Below are positions 10,561-23,400 of a stretch of DNA of 64,000 bases, piece by piece. How positions within the stretch are numbered: position 1 is the stretch's first letter; each line of letters opens with the position of its first letter. The translations under genes and the position numbers were made by a program. The stretch covers positions 1,426,001 to 1,490,000 of the forward strand of contig JBANDB010000016.1 in the NCBI GenBank assembly GCA_037576215.1, given 5' to 3'. The notes beneath the pieces are model-generated. The model had not been told where the DNA came from, ran no database searches, and saw only the letters and a list, made by a program, of their open reading frames with translations. This stretch comes from Armillaria gallica. Its lineage: Eukaryota > Basidiomycota > Agaricomycetes > Agaricales > Physalacriaceae.

Positions 10561-11333
10561 CTCAGGGCTGACGCCTTTCTGAAAAACGATCCGAAGGTTA
10601 CCGTCATTCCGCGTCTGTTGTGCACCTAGGTAGGCTTAGGTTGCGCACTCGGGGCCGATTGTGACATTCTCCACAACTATGAGGCCCCAATTATGAACGG
10701 CATGATCGCTCATGATTGTGACGGACCGTTGCGACTGTATGATTTGAGATGATTTGCCCTGCCTTGCCTGATTTGCACTGTCAGGGTGCTCTCTGTGACG
10801 TCACTTTAGGAGGACTTTCCGAAATTATGGACCGCAAAATGTAAAGAAAAAAAACATACAGCGTTCAACGTTCAATACTTGTTGGTCGGACAAGGGTATG
10901 AGGGCACAGTCGCGTGGTAGTCAGGTTCAGTGGCGTTGGTGCATGCGTGTGGTCAGCAACCGCGCCGGGTCGTTAACTGCGTACGAGAATTAGTCGTCAA
11001 AATTCTCAAATGGCGGTAAACCCGATGGAATTGGCTGTTCATTGAACCTGGCTTGATCCGCATATGGATATCAGGGCATGACCACCGGTCTAGGAGTCGT
11101 GTGGTACTGTCAAGGGTTCTTACCTGAAATGAACTGGAATGGAGCCGTAGGGGTTCACGCTTCCAAAGCCATGAAACTTACAAGCATCATTGGCCAGTAG
11201 ATGACTCCAGCGCATGTTCACTACTCTCCAAAAGTAAATGACCACATGGTCTTCATACAGATGGAGACAGGATATATTCTGGAACGTAACCTCTCGGAAA
11301 ATTGATTTTGGAGAGAATCCCGGAATCAGAAAC
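10561..11333. other. Intergenic, distal upstream region of the NRPS
   Basis: No gene is seen. The last ~160 bp before the NRPS hold the GATA-type sites annotated separately. Confidence 0.5.
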
Positions 11334-11346
11334 TATCTGATAAGAT
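11334..11346 (+). promoter_or_regulatory. Iron-GATA-factor-like site 1
   Basis: TATCTGATAAGAT lies 151 bp upstream of the NRPS ATG. It contains ATCTGATAA, the ATCWGATAA core known for fungal iron-repressing GATA factors (SreA/Sre1/Urbs1 family), and GATA on both strands (TATC-T-GATA). Confidence 0.6.
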
Positions 11347-11392
11347 CACATAGGTCCAGGTTCGATGACGCAAGCCAAGATTAGGCAGAAAT

Positions 11393-11405
11393 TATCTGAT
11401 AAGAT
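11393..11405 (+). promoter_or_regulatory. Iron-GATA-factor-like site 2
   Basis: This is a second identical 13-mer, TATCTGATAAGAT, 59 bp downstream of the first and about 92 bp upstream of the NRPS start codon. A single AGATAA follows near 11476. Exact repetition of a 13-mer this close to a siderophore synthetase supports iron-responsive repression; binding is inferred. Confidence 0.6.
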
Positions 11406-11496
11406 GCGAATGCTTGAATTACCGCAGTAAAAAAAAGCCCCCGAGACGAGTACATTCAAAGTCTTGAACGTGCTTGAGATAACATACGCAGCGAAT

Positions 11497-14400
11497 ATGG
11501 ACTCTTCGTCGCCAGAAGATCCTGTGCGTGCATTGCCCCCAACTCGTATTCCGTGTTTCTTCCCTTCCATCGCTGGTGGTACCCAAGACCCGTTCACTGT
11601 CATCACACTTGACGTTACTGCTTCAGCTTCTGCACCAGCGGATGTTGTTGCCTTCGCCTCTGTTGTGCGCACGCTGATAGGGACGACCGGCGAGTTTGCG
11701 TTTAGGTTCCAAGACGATGCCTGTGTTGTTGCCGAAGGAAGAGACGAGCAAGACGCGACAGAGCATTTAACAACGTGCCGGAATTCCCAGGTGACCGGTC
11801 TAGAGGCTGTAGAGGTTCAACTATCGTCGTCGTTGTCGACAGAATCCAAGGTGCGTCCAAGTCCCGACGCAGTTGCCGACGATGATTCTCATGATCACGT
11901 GCTCGGGCAGACCCTTGCAGCAGTTTTATTCCATCTCCACATCAGTCCCTCGTCTCTCGTCCTCCAATTCTCCGAAAAACATATTCCAGACTCTCTGGCA
12001 TGGCGCTTGCTGCACTTGTATACCCAAGAAAGCGGTACTGCCTCCGGTGCCGTTGACGGCAAACTTTCCCTCGTAAATCACCCACCGCAGGCCTACCCAG
12101 CGTTCTCAAATGAACGGCCCGCTCTTCTTCACAGCGCATTCCTCGACAAAGCCGCTGCTAATCCGGGTGCAACGGCCGTTGACTTCTTGGACGCTCAGAA
12201 TTTACCGCGTCGTGCTATATCTTACCGCCAGCTGGACCAGCAGTCATATACCATTGCCCGAATTCTGCGCCATTTGATCCACGACACGAAAAGTATTATC
12301 CCGTTGGCACTACCCCCTTCTCCTGAGCTTTATGTCGGATACATATCAGTTCTACGCGCAGGCTGCACGTTTTCACCCCTTCCGGGTCTGGATGCCGCAC
12401 CTGTTGAGCGTATCGTGGAGTTGGTGCGAGACGTTCGCGCACCAGTCGTTCTTGGGATAGGATCTCGCCCTGAGTGGATGGATGCTGTCGAGGACGTGTA
12501 TTGGGTGGATGTAGCATCTGCTGTAGTACCAGCAGAAGCACCTCTGGAATGGGAAGCGCCTTGCGAGTCAGACCTAGCATATGGTACGTGATTAATCTAT
12601 AAAACCTAGAATAATTTACTCATCTTTCGCTAGTTCTTTTTACTTCTGGATCGACAGGAAAACCAAAAGGTGTCCAGATTACCCATTTGGCGGCAACGTG
12701 TTCCATCTCCTCCCATTTAGCGGTTCGTGCTCTTCCTCCAGGAACTCGTTGGTTCCAGTTTGCGGCCTCAACTTTTGACCCGGTGAGTGCTTTCCTATTC
12801 TCTATTCTCATCTCGTTCTCATTCCCTTTAGTCTCTTATGGAGACGTTTATGAACTTCTCTTCCGGCACAACGATATGCGCTGCCAACCGTCAACGTCTA
12901 CTCACGAATCCGGAAGCTGTTCTTTCAGAACTCAACTGCTCTCATATGATGGCTACCCCAAGTTTTGCGGCTATGCTGCGTCCTGAACGCATAGGACCGT
13001 CGTTTGAGCTTTGGACCATGGGTGAACGCCTTTCCGAACGCGTCATCGATGCATTCAGCAGACCAGACCAGGGATATGTCCTGTGTAATGCTTATGTGAG
13101 ATTCTTTCTTCAGTGAGATTTGTATACGCTAACTAGCGTTGCTCAGGGTCCGACAGAGGCTGCCATTAACGTGACATTGCGTCTTCACCCCCGAAATGAA
13201 TCTGGCGCGCGTCTTGGTCCGCCTATATCAACCGCCTCTATGATGGTTTTACATCCCACCGAGCCCAGACTTGTGCCGCTTGGGTTTCCGGGAGAGTTAG
13301 GCTTAGGAGGTCCTCAGCTGGCGAAGGGGTATGACCATGTTGTTCATACAATTGCTCGTATTCATCGGAGTTCTAGATACCTGAATATGCCAGAGCAAAC
13401 GGCCCGTGCGTTTGTTGAAATTGATGGGATTGGACGCGTTTATCGCACAGGTGATCGTGCACGCGTAGTAATCGACGAAGGAGGTCGGTGGTCGGGAATC
13501 GAATACCTCGGTCGCATGGGAATGGACCAGGTAAAGCTTAGCGGTAGGCGTGTGGAATTGGGGGAGGTCTGTATTTTCATCCATTTTAGCTAACCGAGAC
13601 TAACGATGTATTCTTTGTTCGTAGATCGAGGCCATCTTATTATCTGTCCCCGGTGTTCAATCGGCACACGCGGTCGTCCACAAGTCCGACTCCGGCGCCG
13701 AACAACTTCTTGCGTTAATTACGCCAGAAGAACAGAGCCTGGTCGACAAAGCTAGCCGTGTTGCTGAAGCTCGCCTTCCGGCCCATATGCGACCTGTTGG
13801 CTATTTTCTTGCACAGACAACGCCCAGGTCGACGGCTGGAAAAGCAGATCGTCGAGCTATAGCCAAACTTGTAGCGACGCTCTTCTCAGAAGCTCAGTCC
13901 ATCTCTGAGAGCAAGGAAGATGCTGGAAGTGATATAGATCCTGAGATTCTGAAGACTGTTGTTAAGCTTGTCGCGGAGACCGCAGAACTCGAAGAGGCCG
14001 CCATTTCACTCAACGCTAGTTTTATTTCCCTCGGCATCGACTCCCTGCGGGGTGTCCGTTTCTTGACTCTTGCTCGCGAGGCCGGTTTCAAAAGTTTAGC
14101 CATTCTTGATGTGGTTCGTGTCATGTCTTTTCTTGACGCGTTAGCTCATGGAGTTTTATATCAGCTACAAAACCCAACACCTCTGTATCTTGCTCGGAGG
14201 ATCATGGAGAGCCAAGACCAAGACGTCGACCCCGACACTCCTACCAAGCACGTCGAAATTTTGGAGCGGTTCGCAGTAGAAGCAGGACCTGCCGTACGGC
14301 AAGAACACGACCACGTGGACCGGATCACGCCGGCTACACCAATGCAAGCCAGTTTACTTGCACTATATCTACGTTCTGAAGGACAGTCCGGCTATATCAA

Positions 14401-17400
14401 TCATTCGGTCTATTCTCTCAAAAAGGAGGTCGATCTAAATCGCTTCAAGCTGGCATGGGAAGCAGTAGTTCGCCACAATGCGATATTGCGCACTTCGTTT
14501 GTCTTGGTCGATAACAGTGCTATCAGCCCATTTGCGTTGGTTTCCGGTGAAGAGTACGACGTTCGCTGGATCGAAGACTTGGGAGATGATGTGGATGCGT
14601 TGATAGAAAACTACGTTGAGCGCGCGCCCCGAAACCTGTCGCTTTGTCACCCATGGGCAGTGGCGTTGATGCGCAATAAGGCCTCGTCTGATGTTAGGTT
14701 TGTGCTGACGCTTCACCATGCGCTTTTCGGTGAGTTTTTTTCATGTTATAAATCAGTCATGTACTTAGCAAGGATCATAGATGGTGCTTCACTTGCGCTC
14801 ATGCTTGAGGAACTCGCTGCTTTATATTACGATCCCAGCGCGATTATTCCTCGGGATGATTTCAAGAATGCTATCATTGATGTCCTCAATGCTGATATGG
14901 ACGCGTGTAACGATTATTGGGTTGAAGAGCTCAAAGGTGACCCATTTGAGACGTAGCATGGTTCATAGTCTGACTGTTGAACTAGATTTCACCCCTGACT
15001 CTTTTCCCGATCTCACGGGCCTTCGTCAGTTTGCTAAGCAGCCGGGATTCCATGTATCAACGGTGATGTCGTCGACATCCATGTCCGACCTTGTTCGCAA
15101 GGCTCGAAAGCTCAACGTGACGCCGTTAGCCGTAGTACAGGCTGCGTGGGCTAGCATTTTGGTGCGCATATCTTTTTCCGTTGCTCGTATTCTATTGATA
15201 TCTGGGTAGCTTGCTTACTCTGAGTCCGACGCTGAGGACATCGTCTTCGGTAGCATTGTTGGCGGTCGTACTTCCGAATCTCTTGAGCATACTGTCGGTC
15301 CCATGTTTACTGCGGTACCTGTGCGCGTTCGCAATGTTACTGGGGCTACTACAGGCGACCTCTTGTCCCGCTTGGTGCGGAGTAATGTGGACAGTCTTAT
15401 CAAGCGCCACCCTCCTGTCACGGTTCTGAGCGGTGCCAATGGTATCATCTATGATACTACGGTTGCTTTGCAGCAGTTCGGACGAGGTGCATCTCAAACA
15501 GAGCTATGGACGTCAGCAACATATCCGGCCATGGGCACGGAGGTAGAGCTGAAATGTAAAACCTTGTTATATGGGCTGACGAAAGCATTCTAGTTCGCCG
15601 TCGTTCTTGAAATTTGGCCCGAAGAAGGCGACGTGATTCGTCTCCGAGCAACGTGTTCGAACAATGTTCTTATCCCCACAGCTAGCGAGGCCATGTTACA
15701 GCAGTTTGATGATATCCTCAGGAATATCCTAGACAGACCAACAGACCTGCCTTTTTTGCATGCTACGTCTGGTGTTCGACACGAGTTGCAGGCGTCCATC
15801 AATCCGGTGCCAACACTACAGCCAGTGTTGCCTTCGACTCTGATTCACCATCAATTCGAACAGAATGCCCGGTTGCAACCCGACGCCCTGGCCGTTTGGT
15901 TTAAACCTGACTTGGTACACCCGGAAAGGGACATACGCTGGACCTATGGAGAGCTTGATCGTCGGGCGAACCAGCTGGCGCATCACCTGGTCAAGACCTA
16001 CGGCGAACTCTACGACACACCAATTCCTTTGTGTATGGAAAAGTGTCCCGAACTCTACGTCGCTATACTTGGTGTGGTTAAGGTTCGTTGGTTCACAGTC
16101 GTTTTCATCTCCTTTAGTTGACGCTCTATCTAGGCTGGAGGCTGCTGGTGCCCGGTGGACCATACCGCTCCAGAGTTACGAAAGAAAGACCTGTTTCTTC
16201 GGGCTGGTGGACCAGTCGTGCTAGTTCCGAATCAGGAAGCGGGCCACGAGCTACGAACGGCTATTCCCGAAGGCCTAGATGTTTTATCCCTTGACGACGC
16301 GCGATTATTTGGCGAGCCTGAAAATGTGCCAGTCGTCGACACTAGCTCAGCCCATTTAGCGTATCTGATCTGGACAAGCGGTACTACTGGAGCGCCGAAG
16401 GTTCGCCGCCTCTTCTGATGCTTGTTTTTCGTAGCTCAGCGTATGTTTTGCAGGGCGTACCGATCGAACACAGAGCGGCGGTACAGGCTCTAACAGTGTT
16501 ACAAGAAGCAATCCCGTTTAATTCAACTGGTGTTCGTTGTTTGAATTTCTCTGCATACACGTAGGCGTAAATATATCAGCGATAACTTCGATTGTTCTAA
16601 CGTTTGTCTGCCAGGTTTGACGTCTCAGTGAGCTAAGGCTTATTCTTTATCACGACAAATTTGACTAAAGGAACAAAGATACTTGATGTTTTCTACGCCC
16701 TGGGCAAGTCATGCGGGACTCTTTGCTCTTCAAGCAAAGACCTCCTCGTTGGGCAGTTTGCAGATGTCGTCGCTAGTTTCCAAGCAACACACGCATTTGT
16801 ACGCCGTTTCTCTTATGTATATATCAGGTAACTAACACAAGTAATGCAATCAAGTTGACTCCGGCATTTATGGCGCAAACCACACTAAGTGCCTGTGACT
16901 CGCTCGAAAGTCTAATCAGTATCGGAGAGAAATTGCCCGATACTGTCGCAGATGCTTGGTCTCGACCGGGGACAGTATCGCTCAATACATACGGTATGCA
17001 GTCTGCGTGGTCATATCTTCTTTGTATCTTCAATTTTATTTCAGGCCCGGCGGAAGCTACTATAATCGCGACATGTAAGGCGTTCTGAAGGTTTTGTCTA
17101 CAAGGTTTTTACTATTAGAACAGATCGTCGTTTTCAGCCGAATGAGGCCACCAAGGCTCAGAATGTTGGCCTTCCTATCCCAACTATCAGTTGCTTCGCC
17201 GTTCAGAATGAACGTGTCTTACTTCGTGGTGCTGTGGGCGAGTTGGGTACATCTACTGCCTCTGCTCAGCTATTTCAACCTGCTCATCATGCTTCTTCTT
17301 CGCCACAGCTCTGGGTGGCTATCAAAATGCTCGCGGATATCACAATCAGCTTGATATGACTTCGAAGAAGTTCATTGATCACCCTATCGCCGGGAAAATT

Positions 17401-20400
17401 TACTTGACTGGGGATATCGTTCGCGTACGTTCTGCGCAACCAAAGCATGTATATTGTTTAACATGTGTTCTAGTTCCTTCACGATGGAACATGCGAATTT
17501 GTTGGTCGAAACGATGACTTAGTAAAGCTTGGTGGTGCGTCCCCCTTATACTGTCGTAAACTTGTATCTCAACATCTACCAGGCATCCGGGTCGAACTGT
17601 CCGAAATAAGCGCAGCGTTAGGTTCTTGTCACCCTCTTGCACGAGAAGCGTCCACAATGCTGCTATCTAGACCCGAGTAAGTTTGAATATTACACCAGTC
17701 CTTCGCGCGCTAAGCGAGTCAAACATAGCCGTCCTCGAAAGGTAGTCTGTACCTTTATCTCCGCACCTACCCTCGGCGACGATGGAAAAGTGTGTACTGA
17801 CCAAGAAGCCGTCGCGATTGCCTGCGCTGCTAGGCGGCATGCAGATTTATCCTTGCCCGTCTTCATGCATCCGAAGTACGTAGCTTGCGACCCTTGAAGT
17901 GTATTTGACTAACATCACATAATAAGCGTCATCGTGGTGATTCAGCACATTCCACATACTGCATCTAATAAGGTGGATAGAAAAGCACTCGGAGAATCCT
18001 ATGCTTCGATGGATATTTCGGCATGGGAGTCAGCCATTGCCATTGCAATGGGCGACGACGACGACAAAGCTTGGTCTACAGGCGAGGAGAAGATTAGAAC
18101 CGTGCTTTCGGATCTCACAGATACACCGGTTGACTCCATCAGTAAAACCACTCGTTTTGCTGCACTAGGCATTGATTCGGTAAGTTCACATTGCTGCTCT
18201 GTTGTTTTTAGCTAAAACTAGCAGATCCGCGCCGTTCAACTGGCTTCGCGTCTTCGTGGAGTAGGTCTTCCAGTCGCTGTCAGTGATATTCTACGCCATC
18301 CAACCACCAAGCAACTGGCTAGAATGATTCTGTCTAGTGAGTCCGACGAATCGTCCAGCCCGGAGCCTATATGCGCATGGTTTGAAGAGTTCGACCCACT
18401 ATGGCGACCATGTATGCAACGTACTCTTCAAGATGTCGCGCGCGTCCTCCCATGCACGCCCTGTAAGTTTCATATGTGAATTAACTGAGTTCGGTGAACT
18501 TACCAGTCGCTCTTCTCAGTGCAAGAAGGCATGCTCGGTGAAACAGTCAAACATGAAGCCGCATACTGGTCCCATCGCCTGTTCTCCTTTGGCAGGGCCG
18601 TCAATTTAGACAAGTTGTTAGACGCATGGACGGACGTTGCGACCCGCACAGAAGCCCTAAGGATGGTTTTTCTTCCTGCAGCCGCCTATTCTATAGACGG
18701 CGCCGATTCAGCCTCTTCACCGTCAGTGCCACCTCTTTCTTTCTGGTTGCATCGCTAATTTTGGACGACAGTGTGTTTATCCAAGCACTTCTATCGCAGC
18801 CGCTCGTTCATGCTACTCGCCAGCGATGCAATAGACGAAACGTGAACAATGATGCAGAACAGACTGCCCGGAGCATCGTCGTGTCACGAATAGGATCGCA
18901 GTTACCACCTTGGTCGCTGACTATCTTCGAAACGGACAACGACACGCAATCTTGGTTGATGCTGAGCATCCACCATGCGTTGTACGACGCAGACGCCATC
19001 GGATACCTTTTGGCTGATGTACAGACTTCCTATGAAGGAGGTAGTCCCAGCCCCCGCCTGCAATTGTCAAGTGCTCTGTCGCTGGTGTCTGGCAACACTG
19101 ATCCCAATTTATCTGACGTTTTCTGGCAGGATGTTCTAAGTCCTTTCGCAGACGAGCATGCCAATTTCTGGCCAAACCTGTCTTCTGACGAGGATTTCGG
19201 CCGCGAGACTCGCTTTTATTCGTCTTCCTTCGAGCCCGACAGAAATGCCCTTGCTCGTGCCGCAAGTGAAGCCCAGTCCTCCATCAGTCACGTCTTACAA
19301 GCTGCGTGGTCCTACATACTATCCTCGTACCTTCGAACAGATAAGGTTGTCTTTGGAGAGACGCTCTCTGTTCGGGTAGGAAATGCCAAGCTGGCGAGTG
19401 CAATAGCCCCTTTGATAACCACCACTCCAGTCGCCGCGAGGATCATCGGAGATTCTTCACCTCGGATTCTTATCAGTGCGATCGCCAGCCTATCTAGACA
19501 GTGCGTAAACCACAGGTTTGTTTCACTGCAGCGAGTTCGTCGAATACTCCAGAAGCCAGTTCGCCAACCAGTCTTTCCGTCAATCTTTGTCATATATTCG
19601 GTGGATGAAGAGGCCCCCCCACAAACTGCTCAAAGCCTCTGGGCTGATTGCACTGATATCGCAAACCTCGGCGTGGAGCACCCCCTGGCAGTTAATGTCG
19701 CCGTCACGGCCAATAAAGTGGTTGTGAACGTTCTAGGAAGTAGCGACTCTATGTATGTACCACGCATATCCCCGGCGTTGACCATCTGATGAAACAACAG
19801 GGCCCTCAAACAAGTGAAACTATTAGCAGATCAGTTCAGTGCGGTGTTGGCGGTTATGTTAGAAGCCTTGGACAGACCACTTTCGAACCTGTTCCTTGGC
19901 CTTAAGGAGAATCACCTCTCTGTGCTTAGGTCGATCCCTATTCCGAATTTCTCGGGCTCATCTGGCTTTGAGCCTATCCAATGGCTTTCGAAGCGCGCTC
20001 TCACGTCTCCGGATGAAATTGCTGTGTCTGTTTATAAAGCAAAGAAAGGCGCTCACTCCACTTGGACTTTCAGAGAACTCGATGAGGTCAGCCGAAAATA
20101 CTGATCGTGAATTGCATTAATTGCGTCCTAGGCCTCCAATCGTGTCGCTCACTGGATTCGCCGGGGAACCACATGTCCTGGTGTTATTGCATTGTGTATG
20201 CCCCAATGTCATGCAATGTTCGCTTATCAGTTCGGGTGTGTTCTCATTTTTTGCTTCGAGAAGATGTCATTGACGATTAAGTGGCCAGGATAATGAAGTC
20301 CGGTTGTGTAAGTGGTTGTTCTGTCACTCTAAACGTGTTGACCCTAGAACTCTGCAACAGATTTATCTTCCGATTGGATACGAGATTCCCGCCTTTCGCA

Positions 20401-23400
20401 AGAGGTTATTATTCCGTGCCGGAGGTGCTTCTCTAGTTTTCGCTACGGCAAGTTGTGCAGATGACTTCGTGTCTGTCGAACCTGCGAAAATCGTTGATAT
20501 CGATGACGCGCGACACGTGCAGCAAATTTCCCGCTACCCTGCATCCGCGCCAGCATATCCGGCCCCCGAAGTTGCTTGCAGTGAGTCCATATACAATGGT
20601 TCTCGATCATAACCTCTATTTTAACTATCTATCATAGTAATGTTCGGAGACGGACACCTCAGCACCTCTCGCCCTTGTTTTGTTTCCTCGAGTAGCTTGG
20701 CTGCTTCCATTGAGGCATTTGCCTACAAACTCCATCGACACCACTCACTCAACGACGCAGGAAAGTTCCTAAGCTGGCTACCGCTATGTAAGGAGACGAT
20801 ATATTTATTAATTTTATACTTGCTAACATCTGAGTCAGCATGCGACGGTCACCTCCTCGAGCTCTTATTACCACTGCGTACCGGAATGGCCATAGCAAGT
20901 GTTTCGTGCGGTCTTTTACAGGACGATTGTCCAACAGTCCTTAATAACACCGGTGTCACCCATGCGATGTAAGTAGACAGTGTTATGGTGGTGCTCAAAC
21001 TTATGCACTCTCGTAGTTTACTCCCCGCTTGGCTAGAACGGAAAGGTGTACGACCCTGCGATGTACCAAGACTACAATGCGCGATCTTGACTGGTTAGTA
21101 CGCTGGACATTCTATGCGTGTTTATTCTCATTTTGTGCCTTACAAGGCTATCTCTCTCATTCTCCTCTCCTGGATGAATGGACTGACTCATCTGATCTGA
21201 CGGTTCTATCGGTAAGCTTGTACATTGATGTACTTTTACATGCTGACAGGTCAATTAGGCATTCGGACTGAGTGGTAAGCCATCTGATTCAATCGTACGC
21301 ACCTTTTCCCTAACCAAGTCTCGAACCTTCAGAAACAGCGGGTATCTGCTTTATGGGAAGGTACTGCTCCACGACGACAAACTGGAACGTTGGGAACATT
21401 GTCGGGAACTATACGGCTGTCATCCTCCGTGCCGAATCGATGCAGCCCGTACTTCGGGGTGAAGAAGGAGTGCGTTCTCTCTCGAGCTACTAAATACCTC
21501 TGCTAATCAGAGTTTTAGGAGCTATGTTTGTCCGGGAAGTCGATATGTCCTGGCTACCTGCCGGGTTCGGCGGGCCGATTCGTCCTTGACACCCCTTATG
21601 GACCCATCCTCAGAACAGGTTCCGCGGCCCGTGTCAGAGCTGACGAAGTGCGCTGCAATTTTCCTCTCGTGGTCATGTTCCTAACTTTTGTGTGACAGTC
21701 GGTCGACTTGCTTCGTCATAGTGAAGTGTTCCTGCAAGAACGAAAGCTTGATCTTGCCGGAATTTCTGACATGGTTTCTACTCTTGCTCAGCAGGGTTTG
21801 CATGTGCATACATTAGCACTTGATCATCCAGAGGGATTACGGACATACGTTATCACGTTCATATCACGTTCAATGAACGCAGACCCACTTCTGGGATCGT
21901 TACCGAATGTCTGTGTAACAGACACAGCGCTAGCTCGAGCTCTTCACTCTACTTGTCGAAGCCGACTACCCCCGCACTTGGTCCCCGATATGATAATACC
22001 CCTGGACTTCATCCCTCTCGCCAATGTCTTCTCTTCGCAGGTCGATCATAAACGCCTAAAACATGTGTTCATTCGCTCTCCTTTGGCGACTCTCGGTGGT
22101 CCTGGTGAACAGCTACCGGTTCCCAGCCCTCTTACTGCTCTCGAGAAAGAGATATGTAACGTCATCAGTGGCATTACACAGGTTCCCGTTGATGCCATGA
22201 ATGCCGACACGACCACGCTGGAACTAGGAATTGATTCTCTCAGTGCTATCTCTTTGAGTTTCCAGATGAAAGCGGCGGGTTTTTTTGTTCCTCCGCATGT
22301 CATTCTCGCTGGACCGTCTGTATTAAAGCTCGCTAAATCATCGCGATCACTCATCGAGGACAGGAATCCTGTTTCTTCCTGGGAGATGGAGACTCGTCTG
22401 GAGGAGCGGGTTCGGGACTATCTTTCGGATCATGATATCCAACTCGTCCAGCCTTGTCTACCATTGCAAGAAGGGCTGGTTGCTCACACACTCAATTCGG
22501 CTGAGCCCGTTTACGTCAATCACTTCATTCTACGTATCGGCGAGGCGGACAGGTCTCAACTTCGCAATGCGATTGATGAGACAATTGCTGCGAATGACAT
22601 CCTGCGAACGTGTTTCTTTGTTGACGACAGCAACGTAGTCCAAGTTGTTCTTTCCCGCGTGCCAGACAACTGGACGGATGTCGAAGTGTCCGATGGCGAG
22701 GATCCTCTGGTTATTCTTCGCAGAGATATGCGTAGTATCGAACTCGATGTAGTGCAGAGTATTGGAACTCGGCCACCCATTCGGCTTGCATTATATTCGT
22801 CAAAGGAAGGGACCACGTTTCTCCGTCTTACTATGCACCATGCCATCTATGATGGTGCGTCTCTTTTCGACTTGAAATATAAATGTGCTTACCTAGTGCG
22901 TCTTCCATAGGTGAATCTCTGCCAATGCTCCTGTCAGAGATCTATGAACGATACTTAGGGTGTTTTACCCTCCAACGCGCTCCAATAAGTCATTTGATCA
23001 GTCATCTCGCGCACCAGTCACAGGAGTCGTCTCGTTCGTTCTATTCCGATTATCTCGACAATGCTCCCAAGCCTGCCTTGGCTCATACATACGGCAGCCT
23101 TGAATCCAATCATCAACGATATGTTCTCGATGTACCGCTGTCTGTACTCGAGCGGACCGCGCGCGCTTTGAATATCAGTCTCCATGTTCTGGCACTGTCA
23201 GCATTCGGAATTGCGCTAGGAGAGTATCAGAAGAGAAATGATTCCGTACGTTCTCAGGACAATCTTAGTCTATTCTTTCCTCATAGACATCGAAGGTTTT
23301 TGGTGTCGTTCTCTCGGGCCGCACGTTACTTGTCGACGGAGTGGATAACATGTTAGGTATGTCTCTTGTTTCTATGTGATACATCTTCGGTAATCTCTAT

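Noticed and set aside
14930..14990. Apparent frameshift inside the first condensation domain of the NRPS
   Set aside because: A 49-nt intron (14937-14985, GTGACC...CTGAC...ACTAG) restores the frame and joins YWVEELK to DFTPDSFPDLTG, so no damage is needed.
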